From assembly GCF_001921865.1 (NCBI RefSeq), contig NZ_MSCT01000010.1:372001-436000 (forward strand): 64,000 bases of DNA, written 5' to 3'. Positions 1 through 9,382 of the stretch are shown one piece after another. How positions within the stretch are numbered: the first letter of the stretch is position 1; every line of letters begins with the position of its first letter. Under the pieces are notes generated by a model. That model ran no database searches and was not told where the DNA came from. It saw nothing but the letters and a program-made list of their open reading frames with translations. This stretch comes from Pseudomonas chlororaphis. GTDB lineage: Bacteria; Pseudomonadota; Gammaproteobacteria; Pseudomonadales; Pseudomonadaceae. The position numbers and the translations under genes are program-made.

Positions 1-117
1 AAGTTCATCGCCAACCACAGCTACGCGGCGTTTGCCTGGTATCGGATCGTCTTCGGCCTGGTGATCCTCGCGACCTGGCAGTTCGGCTGGGTCGACTGGA
101 CCTCGGTCCACGGCTGA
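1..117 (+). CDS. uppP: Undecaprenyl-diphosphatase, C-terminal end (partial)
   Basis: The first 38 codons in frame 1 give the hydrophobic C-terminal tail of a BacA/UppP-type undecaprenyl-diphosphatase: an [18 protein letters not shown] segment, a last membrane helix and a stop at 115-117. This family recycles undecaprenyl diphosphate to the monophosphate carrier at the inner membrane. The gene begins outside the window. Its TGA overlaps the ATG of the next gene by one base, so the two are probably cotranscribed. The call rests on a short C-terminal match only. Confidence 0.72.
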   Translation, partial: KFIANHSYAAFAWYRIVFGLVILATWQFGWVDWTSVHG

Positions 118-536
118 TGGACGGGCGCAACCAGAACCGCCCCGGCCAAGGGGCGCGGATCCAGCAGCCACGGCTCAAGGTCGCGGTGTTCGTGCTGCTT
201 TGTGCCTTGCCGCTGGGCGGCTCGCTGGTGCTGGGCGTGAAGGGGATTTCCTGGGTGCCGCTGCTGGCTTACGGCGCGGTCAGCGTGCTGGCGTTTTTCC
301 TCTACTGGAGCGACAAGCGCAAGGCCCGCAGCGACAGCTGGCGGACCCCGGAAAACGTCCTGCACGCCGTGGAACTGGCCGGCGGCTGGCCAGGCGCCTT
401 GCTGGCGCAGCAGGCTTTTCGCCACAAGACCCGCAAGGTTTCCTACCAGTTGGTGTTCTGGCTGATCGTGCTGCTGCACCAGGTGTTCTGGATCGACCGG
501 CTGTTTCTCGACGCCAGCCTGTTCGCGCTGTTCTAG
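117..536 (+). CDS. DUF1294 family membrane protein
   Basis: 139 aa with a basic N-terminus (about residues 1-20) and two or three hydrophobic helices (about 20-40, 45-63, 110-128). The central SDKRKAR, then AVELAGGWPGALLAQQ and FRHKT..KVSYQ elements are the hallmark of DUF1294 proteins, which are small inner-membrane proteins of unknown function, sometimes fused to a cold-shock domain; that domain is absent here. The start overlaps the uppP stop (TGATG), supporting the chosen ATG. It runs convergently into the MmcQ/YjbR gene with a 15-bp gap. Confidence 0.8.
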   Translation: MDGRNQNRPGQGARIQQPRLKVAVFVLLCALPLGGSLVLGVKGISWVPLLAYGAVSVLAFFLYWSDKRKARSDSWRTPENVLHAVELAGGWPGALLAQQAFRHKTRKVSYQLVFWLIVLLHQVFWIDRLFLDASLFALF

Positions 537-551
537 GGCGCGACGTCCGCG

Positions 552-923
552 TCAGAGCAGCAGGCCGACCTGCACGCGCTTGGGCAGTTTGCCGACCACC
601 AGTTGGTGCGAGCGCTGCAACAACGCTTGCAGCTCGGCGGCGCCCAGCGGGTAGGGCACCTGCATGATGATCCAGTGCGCCCGCGCCAGGTACGGCGCCG
701 GCGCGATGCCGGGCCGGTCGACATGGCCGAGGAACAGCTCCTTGTCGACCTTGAACGCCAGGGATTCGCCCCGCAGCCCCTGCAGGGCGAACATCTTGTT
801 GCCGGCCACGGAAAACACCCGCATACCGCCCCATTTGTAGTCTTCGCGCGCCCCCGGCAAGCCCAGGCAGAAGTGCGCGACATCCGTTTCGGTCATGGTC
901 TTTGCTTTTACCGCCGTGCTCAT
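552..923 (-). CDS. MmcQ/YjbR family protein
   Basis: 123 aa. The sequence shows the compact MmcQ/YjbR fold pattern: an N-terminal FCLGLPGAREDYKWGGMRVF segment, FALQG, then the PYLARAHWIIM helix and a C-terminal ALLQRSHQLVV helix. Family members have a CyaY-like alpha/beta fold and are described as possible DNA-binding proteins; function is not established. The ATG at 923 overlaps the stop of the upstream LysR gene as ATGA, which favours this start over an internal ATG at 896 and indicates translational coupling with the regulator. Confidence 0.82.
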   Translation of the reverse strand: MSTAVKAKTMTETDVAHFCLGLPGAREDYKWGGMRVFSVAGNKMFALQGLRGESLAFKVDKELFLGHVDRPGIAPAPYLARAHWIIMQVPYPLGAAELQALLQRSHQLVVGKLPKRVQVGLLL

Positions 924-1828
924 AACGTGCGCTCCCCACAGCCTTTGAAGGCTTCGCTCACATGCTCGATCCAGGCCCGTACCGCCGGCAATACCCCACG
1001 CCGATGAGGGTAGACCGCTTGCAGCCAGCCGCCCGGTAGCGACCATTCGGGCAGCAGTTGCACCAACTGGCCGTTTTGCAGCTCCGTTTCGCAATACATC
1101 ATCGGCAGGATGGTACAGCCCAGGCCGGCGAGGGCGCAGGTACGGCGCACGCCAAAGTCGTCGATGCCCAGGCGCGCTTCCAACGTCAGGTCGCATTTGT
1201 TGCCCTGGGCATCGAGCATGCGCAAGTGCACCAGGCGGTCGGCTTCCAGCGCGCCGAGCACTGGCACCTGGCTCAGGTCCTCGGGGCTGTGGACCGGCCA
1301 TTCCCGGGCGAACGCCGGGCTGGCCACCATCACGGTCCGCGCCTGGCGCAGGCGCCGGGTCACCAGCAGCGGGTCTTCGTCACCGTGCTCGCGGACGCGC
1401 AAGGCGACGTCGATGCCTTCGGCGATCACATCGACCCGGCGGTTCATCAATTGCAGGTCCAGCTGTACCTGGGGGAACTGCTCGAGGAACGAGCTGACCA
1501 CGTTCGGCAACATGTCCTGGGCCAGGCCGACTGGGCAGGACACCCGCAGCCGCCCGCGCGGTTCGCTGGACATGCTGGCCACCGCTTCGTCGGCCATTTC
1601 CGCCTCCAGCAGCATGGCCTGGCAATGCCGCAGGTAACGTTCGCCGACCGCGGTCAGCTTCAATTGCCGGGTGGTGCGTTGCAGTAGGCGGGTGTGGAGC
1701 CGTTCTTCCAGTTCGGCAATACGCCGCGACAAGCGGGATTTGGGAACCCCCAGCAAGCGTCCGGCGGCGGCGAAACCACCGGCTTCCACTACCTTGGCGA
1801 AATAATAAAGATCGTTGAGGTCTTGCAT
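920..1828 (-). CDS. LysR family transcriptional regulator
   Basis: 302 aa from the ATG at 1828. The N-terminus is a typical LysR winged HTH (residues 1-60: ..[37 protein letters not shown]), followed by a periplasmic-binding-protein-like effector domain (about 90-295). An upstream in-frame extension lacks family similarity, so it was not used. It is divergent from azoR with 127 bp between start codons, a classic arrangement for a LysR regulator controlling the neighbouring gene. The inducer is unknown; a quinone or azo-compound role is inference only. It overlaps the MmcQ/YjbR gene by 4 nt. Confidence 0.9.
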   Translation of the reverse strand: MQDLNDLYYFAKVVEAGGFAAAGRLLGVPKSRLSRRIAELEERLHTRLLQRTTRQLKLTAVGERYLRHCQAMLLEAEMADEAVASMSSEPRGRLRVSCPVGLAQDMLPNVVSSFLEQFPQVQLDLQLMNRRVDVIAEGIDVALRVREHGDEDPLLVTRRLRQARTVMVASPAFAREWPVHSPEDLSQVPVLGALEADRLVHLRMLDAQGNKCDLTLEARLGIDDFGVRRTCALAGLGCTILPMMYCETELQNGQLVQLLPEWSLPGGWLQAVYPHRRGVLPAVRAWIEHVSEAFKGCGERTL

Positions 1829-1955
1829 ATCTGACTCGACTGTCCTGCTGATGGGACAAACTATCGCATTTGTGCCGACTAATCGACTATTGGTTTCGCC
1901 TGTAGGATTGTCCACAATCGATCGCCCCGCGCGATCCTCACTTGGAGCATCCCCA

Positions 1956-2567
1956 ATGAAACTGCTGCATATCGATTCGAGCATCCTGGGCGACAACTCG
2001 GCTTCCCGTCAGTTGAGCGAAAGCGTGGTCAAGGCCTGGAAAAACGCCGACGCCAGCGTCGAAGTGACCTACCGCGACCTGGCCAGCGACGCCATCAGCC
2101 ATTTCAGTTCCGCCACCCTGGTCGCCGCCGGTACCCCGGCCGAGGTGCGTAACGCCGCCCAGCAACACGAAGCCGAGCTGAGCGCTTCGACCCTCGCCGA
2201 ATTCATCGCCGCGGACGCCGTGGTGATCGCCGCACCGATGTACAACTTCACCATCCCGACCCAACTCAAGGCCTGGATCGACCGCATTGCCGTCGCCGGC
2301 CAGACCTTCCGCTACACCGAAGCCGGCCCTGAAGGCCTGTGCGGCGGCAAGAAAGTCGTGGTGGTCTCCACCGCCGGCGGCCTGCATGCCGGCCAGGCCA
2401 CTGGTGTGGCCCACGAGGACTACCTGAAAGTGCTGTTCGGCTTCCTGGGTGTTACCGATATCGAGTTCGTCCGCGCCCACGGCCTGGCGTACGGTGACGA
2501 AGTGCGCAACAAAGCCATGAGCGACGCCCAGGCACAGATCAGCGGGCCGCTTTTCGCCGCTGCGTAA
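1956..2567 (+). CDS. azoR: FMN-dependent NADH-azoreductase
   Basis: 203 aa flavodoxin-like enzyme. It reduces azo bonds and quinones using NADH and FMN in the cytoplasm. Visible signature: N-terminal [16 protein letters not shown] (FMN phosphate loop), [17 protein letters not shown] (about residues 93-109), and VVSTAGG (about 136-142), which contacts the isoalloxazine ring. The ATG at 1956 is preceded by GGAG at 1944-1947. An in-frame upstream extension overlaps the LysR promoter region and was rejected. It is probably controlled by the divergent LysR. Confidence 0.92.
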   Translation: MKLLHIDSSILGDNSASRQLSESVVKAWKNADASVEVTYRDLASDAISHFSSATLVAAGTPAEVRNAAQQHEAELSASTLAEFIAADAVVIAAPMYNFTIPTQLKAWIDRIAVAGQTFRYTEAGPEGLCGGKKVVVVSTAGGLHAGQATGVAHEDYLKVLFGFLGVTDIEFVRAHGLAYGDEVRNKAMSDAQAQISGPLFAAA

Positions 2568-2795
2568 GGCTTGTGTAAAAGTCGCTTACAGCCCAGGCAA
2601 GGCCCTCTAAACTCTGTATTGCGCTGCCCACCAGGCCGCGCGGTACGGAGTTTTTCGTGTGCGTGCCTTATGGGTTCTGGCCCGGGTTATGCAGTTGATT
2701 TGCAGGGCCGGTTGCTGCTTCGGCCTCACCCAGGCTGATCTCGGGCCAGCGCAATGGCGGATCGGCGTTTTCAGAAGGTAGAAGGTGGTGCATCC

Positions 2796-3833
2796 ATGAC
2801 GCGTCTTTGGGCAATGTCACTGATCTGTCTGCTCGGCAGCCCGATTATCGTGCACGCCGCGCCGGCGCTTCATCCGCTCTGGAGCGTGGGTTTTCACGAG
2901 ATGAGCTTTCTCGATCCGCTGGACCAGCAACCGATGCACGCCATTGCGTTCTACCCCTCCACCGGTATTGAACACACCAGCAAGCTGGAGGGTTATCAGA
3001 TCGCCGCGTCCCGCGACGCCAAGGTCGCCATCGGCCGTTTCCCGCTGCTGATGCTGTCCCACGGTAACACTGGCACGCCGCTGGCCCTGCACGACCTGGC
3101 CACCTCGCTGGCGCGCAAGGGTTTTGTGGTGGTCGCGGTGATCCATCCCGGCGACAACTACAAGGACCACAGCCGCCTGGGCACCCTGAGCAATCTTTAC
3201 GGGCGCCCGATCCAGATTTCCGAAGCCATCACCGCGACCCTGGCCGACCCGATGCTGTCGCCTTTCGTCAATGCCGGGCAGGTTGGGGTCATCGGCTATT
3301 CCGCGGGCGGCGAAACGGCGCTGATCCTCTCCGGGGCGACGCCAGACCTGGACCGCCTGCGCCGTTACTGCCAGGAACGTCCGGACGATCACGACGCGTG
3401 CAATACCCAGGGCGAACTGATCGTCGATCGCGAAGACTTGCAGCCGGTCGCCGATCCGCGCGTCCGGGCCTTGCTGCTGATGGCGCCGCTGAGCCTGAAG
3501 TTCGGGCGCCAGACCCTGTCGGGCGTGCATGTGCCGGTGCTGCTCTACAGCGGCGACGTCGACAAGCTGGTGGCCCTGGACAAGAACGCCGCGGCCCTGG
3601 CACGCAAGCTGCCGGTCGCGCCGGACTTCAAGCTGCTGGCCGGGGCCGGGCATTTCGTGTTCATGGCGCCGTGCAGCGAGGAGCAACTGCTGGCCATGCC
3701 GGCGCTGTGCACCGATGCCGACGGCGTCGACCGCGAGGACATCCATCGCAGCCTGATTGCCGAGGCCGGCCGGTTCTTCGCCCAGGCCCTGGGCAAGCCG
3801 AGCCGTGCCGGGATGCAGACGGCGGATCAGTGA
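2796..3833 (+). CDS. Exported alpha/beta hydrolase (dienelactone hydrolase-like)
   Basis: 345 aa from the ATG at 2796. Residues 1-22 form a Sec signal peptide ending HAA, so the product is periplasmic or secreted. The mature part is an alpha/beta hydrolase of the PAF-acetylhydrolase/dienelactone-hydrolase-like group: oxyanion-hole region LLMLSHGNTG (about 84-93), nucleophile elbow GYSAGG with Ser169, and a late GAGHFVFMAPC segment carrying the likely catalytic His. Three cysteines in the 190-210 region and later pairs suggest disulfides. Substrate is unknown. It ends two bases before the convergent MFS gene. Confidence 0.83.
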   Translation: MTRLWAMSLICLLGSPIIVHAAPALHPLWSVGFHEMSFLDPLDQQPMHAIAFYPSTGIEHTSKLEGYQIAASRDAKVAIGRFPLLMLSHGNTGTPLALHDLATSLARKGFVVVAVIHPGDNYKDHSRLGTLSNLYGRPIQISEAITATLADPMLSPFVNAGQVGVIGYSAGGETALILSGATPDLDRLRRYCQERPDDHDACNTQGELIVDREDLQPVADPRVRALLLMAPLSLKFGRQTLSGVHVPVLLYSGDVDKLVALDKNAAALARKLPVAPDFKLLAGAGHFVFMAPCSEEQLLAMPALCTDADGVDREDIHRSLIAEAGRFFAQALGKPSRAGMQTADQ

Positions 3834-3834
3834 T

Positions 3835-5064
3835 TCAGCCGGCGGCCCGGCGCTTGAGCAGCAGGGTCAGGCCCAGGGCGCTGACCGACAGCAGGGCCGC
3901 GCAGAAGAAAATCCACGAATAGCCCAGGTTCAAGGCCACCGCGCCCATGAGCGGGCCGGCAATCGCCAGCGCCAGGTCGAAAAACACCGCGTAGGCGCTC
4001 AAGCCGGCCCCGCGGCTGGTGCTTGGCACTTGCTTGATCGCTTCCACGCCCAGTGCCGGGTACACCAGCGACAGGCCGAAACCGGTGAGCCCCGCGCCGA
4101 TCAAGGCGTACGCCGTGGAGGGCGCCAGCCACAGCAGGACCAGGCCCAGGGTCTCGATGCTCATGCAGGCGATGGCCGCCCGATAGCCGCCGAAGCGGTT
4201 GATGCTGGAGATGAACAGCAGGCGCGAAAGGATGAAACACAGGCCGAACACCGTCAGGCAATACGCTGCGCCGGTCCAGCCGCGGCTGAGGTAGAACAGG
4301 GTGATGAAGGTGGTCAGGGTGCCGTAGCCGATGGACGCCAGGCTCAGGCCGGCGCCGTACGGCGCGATCCGCCCGAACACCGCCCAGAACGGCAGGCGCT
4401 CGCCGCGGATCACCGGGACCGAAGGCTTGTCGCGGATCAGCAGCAGCGCCAGGGCGGCCAGCACCGACAGGGCCGGGCCCAGGCTCTGGAAGCCGTAGTC
4501 GGCGACCATCACCACCCCCAGCGGCGCGCCGATGGCGATCGCCCCGTAGGAGGCAATGCCGTTCCAGGAGATCGAACGCGCGGTGTGCTCGGCCCCGACC
4601 TGGCCCATGCACCAACTGATGGTGCCCACGCCGATCAGGCCCTGAGCCACGCCCAGCAGCAGGCGCCCGAGCAACAGGATGCCCAGGCTGAGCAGCGGCC
4701 AGGCTTGCAGCAGGGTGGACGCCAGGGTCAGCAGCCCGCTGAGGAAAATCCCCGCCAGGCCATAGACGATCGCGCGTTTGGTGCCGACGTTGTCCGACAT
4801 GCGCCCGGCCATGGGCCGGCTGAGGAGGGTGGCCAGGTACTGCGAGCCGATGGTCAGCCCGGCCACCACCGCGCTGAAACCCAGTTGTTCATGGACATAG
4901 CCCGGCAGCACGGCGATCGGCAGGCCGATGCAGAGAAACGCGATAAAGGTATAGAAGACGATGGAAACGATCTGCAGGGTGATCGCCATGGAGCTGGGGG
5001 CGGGCTTGTGTTGCACGGACATGGGGGCTCGTTCGCGGGCGGGCGGTTGGAGAGCCGTCATCAT
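3835..5064 (-). CDS. MFS transporter (YfcJ/YhhS-like)
   Basis: 409 aa with twelve hydrophobic segments, so an inner-membrane major facilitator. The GSQYLATLLSRPMAGRMSDNVGTKRAIVYGL stretch between helices 2 and 3 is the MFS motif A, and the overall sequence resembles the YfcJ/YhhS group of putative efflux permeases. A second ATG 14 codons in (before SVQHKPAP) is an alternative start. It is convergent with the hydrolase gene. Substrate cannot be deduced. Confidence 0.85.
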   Translation of the reverse strand: MMTALQPPARERAPMSVQHKPAPSSMAITLQIVSIVFYTFIAFLCIGLPIAVLPGYVHEQLGFSAVVAGLTIGSQYLATLLSRPMAGRMSDNVGTKRAIVYGLAGIFLSGLLTLASTLLQAWPLLSLGILLLGRLLLGVAQGLIGVGTISWCMGQVGAEHTARSISWNGIASYGAIAIGAPLGVVMVADYGFQSLGPALSVLAALALLLIRDKPSVPVIRGERLPFWAVFGRIAPYGAGLSLASIGYGTLTTFITLFYLSRGWTGAAYCLTVFGLCFILSRLLFISSINRFGGYRAAIACMSIETLGLVLLWLAPSTAYALIGAGLTGFGLSLVYPALGVEAIKQVPSTSRGAGLSAYAVFFDLALAIAGPLMGAVALNLGYSWIFFCAALLSVSALGLTLLLKRRAAG

Positions 5065-5141
5065 GGCGTGAGGTGGCGATAAAAGGAAGCAGGCTAACGA
5101 TTTCTTTATGGAGCTGTGTTGGTGGCGGATGGGAGGGCGCT

Positions 5142-5207
5142 ATCGCGAGCAAGCTCGCTCCTACAAAGAGCCGTGCGTACTCCTGTAGGAGCGAGCTTGC
5201 TCGCGAT
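5142..5207. repeat. REP doublet (REPIN), GTAGGAGCGAGC family
   Basis: Two inverted copies of the element with core GCGAGCAAGCTCGCTCCTAC: one at 5142-5164 and the reverse complement at 5185-5207, separated by 20 bp. This is the common palindromic REP family of fluorescent pseudomonads in its inverted-pair form. It lies between the MFS gene start and the ybiT terminator. Confidence 0.9.
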
Positions 5208-5220
5208 GCTCTTAAAGCAA

Positions 5221-5249
5221 AAAAGCCCCGTCGCAAGGACGGGGCTTTT
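5221..5249 (-). terminator. Rho-independent terminator of ybiT
   Basis: A perfect 12-bp stem (5221-5232 with 5238-5249) around a GCAAG loop, G+C-rich in its lower half. The run of A residues from 5219 on the plus strand becomes a U tract for minus-strand transcripts. It lies 25 bp downstream of the ybiT stop. Confidence 0.92.
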
Positions 5250-5273
5250 GGCACGGCAAGCAGCTGATGTTCC

Positions 5274-6860
5274 TTAGAACACCACGCCCTGGCTGCGCAG
5301 GTAATCGTCGTAGGTGCCGCTGAAGTCGGTCACGCCGCTTGGGCTCAACTCGATGATGCGGGTGGCCAGGGACGATACGAACTCACGGTCGTGGCTGACG
5401 AAGATCAGCGTGCCCGGGTAGTTCTCCAGCGCCAGGTTCAACGCTTCGATGGATTCCATGTCCAGGTGGTTGGTCGGTTCGTCCATGATCAGGACGTTGG
5501 GCTTTTGCAGGATCAGCTTGCCGAACAGCATGCGGCCTTGCTCACCACCGGAAATCACCTTGACCGACTTGAGAATCTCGTCGTTGGAGAACAGCATGCG
5601 GCCCAGGGTGCCGCGGATCATCTGTTCGCCCTGGGTCCACTGGCCCATCCAGTCGAACAGGCTGACATCGTCTTCGAAGTCGTGGGCGTGGTCCTGGGCG
5701 TAGTAGCCCAGCTCAGCGCTTTCAGTCCACTTCACCGAGCCGGCGTCCGGGGTCAGTTCGCCGACCAGGGTGCGCAGCAGGGTGGTCTTGCCGATACCGT
5801 TCGGGCCGATGATCGCCACGCGCTCGCCGGCTTCGACCGTGAAGCTGAAGTTCTTGAACAGGGTCTTGCCGTCGAAGCCCTTGGACATGTGCTCGAGGGT
5901 CACGGCCTGGCGGTGCAGTTTCTTGGTCTGCTCGAAGCGGATGAACGGGCTGACGCGGCTCGACGGCTTGACCTCGGCCAGCTGGATCTTGTCTATCTGC
6001 TTGGCGCGGGACGTGGCCTGCTTGGCTTTCGAGGCGTTGGCCGAGAAACGGCTGACGAAGGTCTGCAGCTCGGCGATCTGGGCTTTCTTCTTGGCGTTGT
6101 CCGACAGCAGTTGCTCACGGGACTGGGTCGCCGCGGTCATGTACTCGTCGTAGTTGCCCGGGAACAGGCGCAGCTCGCCGTAGTCCAGGTCGGCCATGTG
6201 GGTGCAGACACTATTAAGGAAGTGCCGGTCGTGGGAAATGATGATCATGGTGCTGTTACGCGCCGTCAGGATCGTTTCCAGCCAGCGGATGGTATTGATA
6301 TCCAGGTGGTTGGTCGGTTCGTCGAGCAGCAGCACTTCCGGATCGGAGAACAGCGCCTGGGCCAGCAGGACCCGCAGTTTCCAGCCGGGAGCCACTTCGG
6401 TCATCGGGCCGAAATGCTGTTCCAGGGGAATGCCCAGGCCCAACAGCAGCTCGCCGGCGCGGGATTCGGCGGTGTAGCCGTCCATTTCGGCGAATTCGGT
6501 TTCCAGCTCGGCGACGGCCATGCCGTCGGCTTCGGTCATTTCCGGCAGCGAGTAGATGCGGTCGCGCTCGGCCTTGACCTTCCACAGCTCTTCGTGACCC
6601 ATGATCACGGTGTCGATCACGGTGAATTCTTCGTAGGCGAACTGGTCCTGGCGCAATTTACCCAGGCGCACGTTCGGCTCCAGCATGACCTGGCCGGCGG
6701 ACGGCTCGAGGTCGTCGCCGAGGATTTTCATGAAGGTCGACTTGCCGCAGCCGTTGGCGCCGATCAGGCCGTAGCGGTTCCCGTTGTTGAACTTGACCGA
6801 AACGTTCTCGAATAGCGGCTTGGCGCCGAACTGCATCGTGATGTTAGCTGTGGAAATCAA
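5274..6860 (-). CDS. ybiT: ABC-F family ATPase YbiT
   Basis: 528 aa, the length of E. coli YbiT. Two ABC domains in one chain with no membrane segments: Walker [10 protein letters not shown] (about 34-42) and GPNGIGKTT (about 352-360), a DEPTNHLD Walker B in each half, signature [11 protein letters not shown] in the second half and a degenerate APGWKLRV signature in the first, and a charged linker (about 235-300) between them. ABC-F proteins act on the ribosome E site to regulate translation or rescue stalled complexes. It has its own terminator. Confidence 0.93.
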   Translation of the reverse strand: MISTANITMQFGAKPLFENVSVKFNNGNRYGLIGANGCGKSTFMKILGDDLEPSAGQVMLEPNVRLGKLRQDQFAYEEFTVIDTVIMGHEELWKVKAERDRIYSLPEMTEADGMAVAELETEFAEMDGYTAESRAGELLLGLGIPLEQHFGPMTEVAPGWKLRVLLAQALFSDPEVLLLDEPTNHLDINTIRWLETILTARNSTMIIISHDRHFLNSVCTHMADLDYGELRLFPGNYDEYMTAATQSREQLLSDNAKKKAQIAELQTFVSRFSANASKAKQATSRAKQIDKIQLAEVKPSSRVSPFIRFEQTKKLHRQAVTLEHMSKGFDGKTLFKNFSFTVEAGERVAIIGPNGIGKTTLLRTLVGELTPDAGSVKWTESAELGYYAQDHAHDFEDDVSLFDWMGQWTQGEQMIRGTLGRMLFSNDEILKSVKVISGGEQGRMLFGKLILQKPNVLIMDEPTNHLDMESIEALNLALENYPGTLIFVSHDREFVSSLATRIIELSPSGVTDFSGTYDDYLRSQGVVF

Positions 6861-7146
6861 TTACTTACCTATCAATGATTTAGAGCTGCAATGGTTTAGA
6901 ACTGACATGAACCGGCCGACTGGCCGGAACACCGCGAGGCATCTCTCCTGGGCGGGTCCGGGTCGGTTCTTGGCTGAGCCAGCGGGCATAGGTCGACAGC
7001 AGCCTTGAGGCCCTGGGCCAGGTTGCCGAGCAAGAAATGCGGGGTTCATGTTGGAATTTGGCGCGCATTGTCGCATATGTGCGCCGGCAGTTACATGACA
7101 GCCACCCAGGGAATTTCAGCCGACCGGCAAAAATACCGGGGCGGGC

Positions 7147-8034
7147 TCAGGCGACGTAATGCAGCAGGCCCTGGACCAGGGCATCGAAGGTCACGCGACA
7201 GCGCGGGCTGTTGCGCAGGTCCTCGTGCATGGTCACCCAGGTATCCAGCGACAAGCTCAAGGAGTCGCCCAGCACCCGTTGCAACCCGGGTTCGCGCCTG
7301 GCCAGCCCCACCTGGCAGATCCCCAGGCCGGCCCCGGCGCGGATCAGCGCCAGTTGCGCCAGGTCGCTGTCGGTGTGCAACGCGAACAACCGACGCTCGA
7401 ACCCCGGCAGGGACTTGCTGGCGTGGCGGACGAACGCGCTGGGCCGGTCGTAGCCGATGACGCTGTGCTGCTTGAGATCGTCGAGGGTGTGGGGAATGCC
7501 CTGGCGCCGCAGGTAATCCGGGTGCCCGTGCAGCCCGAGCTCGATCGGACCGATTCGCCGGGCCAGCAGCTGTTCCTGGCTCGGGCGCAGCATGCGTACG
7601 GCGATGTCGGCCTCCAGTTGCAACAGATCGACCACTTTGCTGGTCAGCACCAGCTCGACCTTCAATGCCGGATAGTCCTGGCGCAGGCGGGCGAGGATCG
7701 GTGGCAACACCTCGACCCCGATCACCTCGCTGGCCGACACCCGGACCACGCCCCGCGCCTCCAGGCCGTGGGCGGAAGCCGCGCGTTCCAGGGACGCTGC
7801 GGTGCTGTCCATGGTTTCGGCGAAGGTGCGCAGGGTCAGGGCCATCTCCGTGGGCAGCAACCCCAGTTGCGAACGGGTGAACAGGGTTACGCCCAGGGCC
7901 TTTTCCAGGGCATCGATGTGCCGCCCCACCGTGGGTTGCGTAATGCCGAGCAGGCGCGCCGCCGCCGACAGCGATCCTTCCTGCAAAACCCCGAGGAAGG
8001 ATCGATAGAGTTCCCAGCCAATGTCTGATGCCAT
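7147..8034 (-). CDS. LysR family transcriptional regulator
   Basis: 295 aa: N-terminal HTH (about residues 8-65, ..SLSAAARLLGITQPTVGRHIDALEKALGV) and a LysR substrate-binding domain. The ATG at 8034 fits the family start. It is divergent from an SDR-type gene at 8130 with 95 bp between them, so it probably controls that gene and itself. The ligand is unknown. Confidence 0.9.
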   Translation of the reverse strand: MASDIGWELYRSFLGVLQEGSLSAAARLLGITQPTVGRHIDALEKALGVTLFTRSQLGLLPTEMALTLRTFAETMDSTAASLERAASAHGLEARGVVRVSASEVIGVEVLPPILARLRQDYPALKVELVLTSKVVDLLQLEADIAVRMLRPSQEQLLARRIGPIELGLHGHPDYLRRQGIPHTLDDLKQHSVIGYDRPSAFVRHASKSLPGFERRLFALHTDSDLAQLALIRAGAGLGICQVGLARREPGLQRVLGDSLSLSLDTWVTMHEDLRNSPRCRVTFDALVQGLLHYVA

Positions 8035-8129
8035 ACATAAATGTATAGCGGCTGGCTTCTGTTCGGCAATTCCTCTATAGCCCGGCGACGCGCAGAGTGC
8101 AGTTCATCATTCGCACGTGGGAGTCGTAG

Positions 8130-9104
8130 ATGGATCGGCACAACAAGGTACTGGTATTGGGCGCCACCGGCGGTATCGGCGGCGAAGTCGCGCGGCAGTT
8201 GCGCGACGCCGGCTGGCAGGTCAACGCCTTATGGCGCGGCGCCGCTCGCGACCGCGAGGAACGGGACGGCATGACCTGGATCAGGGGCGACGCGCTGTGC
8301 CGCGAGGATGTGCTCGCCGCGGCGCAGGGCTGCTCGGTGATCGTGCATGGGGTCAACCCGTCGGGGTATCGGCAATGGGACCGCCAGGTCCTGCCGATGC
8401 TCGACAACAGCATTGCCGCTGCGCAGCAACAGGGCGCCACCCTCCTGTTGCCCGGCACGGTCTATAACTACGGCCCGGATGCCTTTATGGAGCCTGACGA
8501 GGACGCGCCGCAGAACCCGCTGACCCGCAAGGGCGCGATTCGCGTCGAGCTGGAGTTGCGCCTGCTCGAGGCCTCGCGCCAGGGCGCGCGGGTATTGATC
8601 GTGCGTTGCGGCGACTTCTTCGGCCCGGGCGCCGGCAATAACTGGTTTTCCCAGGGCCTGGTCAAGCCGGCGAAGCCAGTCAGGAGCCTGAGCTATCCGG
8701 GCGCACCGGGCATTGGCCACCAGTGGGCGTACCTGCCGGACGTGGCCCGGACCATGCTGGCCTTGTTGGAGCGACGTGACGAGCTCGAGGATTTTTGCCG
8801 CGTGCACATGGCCGGGCACTGGGACGACGACGGCCGGCAGATGAGCCGGGCGATCCAGAACGTGGTGCTGCGCCGCAGTGGGCGGCATCCGGTGGTACGG
8901 GCGTTTCCCTGGTGGTTGTTGACGCTGGCGGCGCCGCTGGTCACGACATTCCGCGAAATGCAGGAGATGCGCTACCTGTGGCGTACGCCGCTGCGCTTGC
9001 ATAACGCCCGGCTGTTGCAGTGGCTCGCCCAGGAACCGCACACGCCTCTGGAACAGGCGGTGGAGACGACCCTCGACGCCCTGGGCTGTTTCGACTCGCT
9101 CTGA
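8130..9104 (+). CDS. NAD(P)-dependent epimerase/dehydratase-like (extended SDR) protein
   Basis: 324 aa. The N-terminal VLVLGATGGIGGEVARQL is a Rossmann dinucleotide-binding motif (residues 7-24); TVYNYGP (about 110-116) replaces the usual YxxxK neighbourhood, and the WAYLPDVARTM segment (about 199-209) is typical of atypical extended SDRs acting on nucleotide-linked or small-molecule substrates. It has a GTGGGAG ribosome-binding site just upstream of the ATG. It is divergent from a LysR gene that probably regulates it. The reaction is not assignable. Confidence 0.8.
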   Translation: MDRHNKVLVLGATGGIGGEVARQLRDAGWQVNALWRGAARDREERDGMTWIRGDALCREDVLAAAQGCSVIVHGVNPSGYRQWDRQVLPMLDNSIAAAQQQGATLLLPGTVYNYGPDAFMEPDEDAPQNPLTRKGAIRVELELRLLEASRQGARVLIVRCGDFFGPGAGNNWFSQGLVKPAKPVRSLSYPGAPGIGHQWAYLPDVARTMLALLERRDELEDFCRVHMAGHWDDDGRQMSRAIQNVVLRRSGRHPVVRAFPWWLLTLAAPLVTTFREMQEMRYLWRTPLRLHNARLLQWLAQEPHTPLEQAVETTLDALGCFDSL

Positions 9105-9382
9105 GCGGCGCGAGGTTTCCCTGAATGAGCCGGCGACAGGCACACAGCGGTCTGCGCCCGGCAATGCGACTTATGTCGCGGCCAGGGCCGCGGACACATT
9201 TTCACAAATCGGAGTTAACCTTTGGTTACAAACTGTGGCTAAAATGCCCACCAGTTGCCACTTGCCATCACTGGCATGGGCTCAAGGATGGGCCATCAGG
9301 ACCTCTTATCGCTTTCGGACGCTGCACATGACCCTCTCGGCCCACAAGGCCTGCATGGGCGCAGTATGTTCTCTTCTGACAT

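Noticed and set aside
5142..5207. Terminator for the MFS gene
   Set aside because: The inverted repeats are a REP doublet, they lie upstream of the MFS start, and they have no T tract.
9205..9245. Promoter-like TTGGTT/TAAAAT pair before lpxO
   Set aside because: The spacing is about 12 bp, too short for a sigma-70 promoter, and no alternative pair is convincing.
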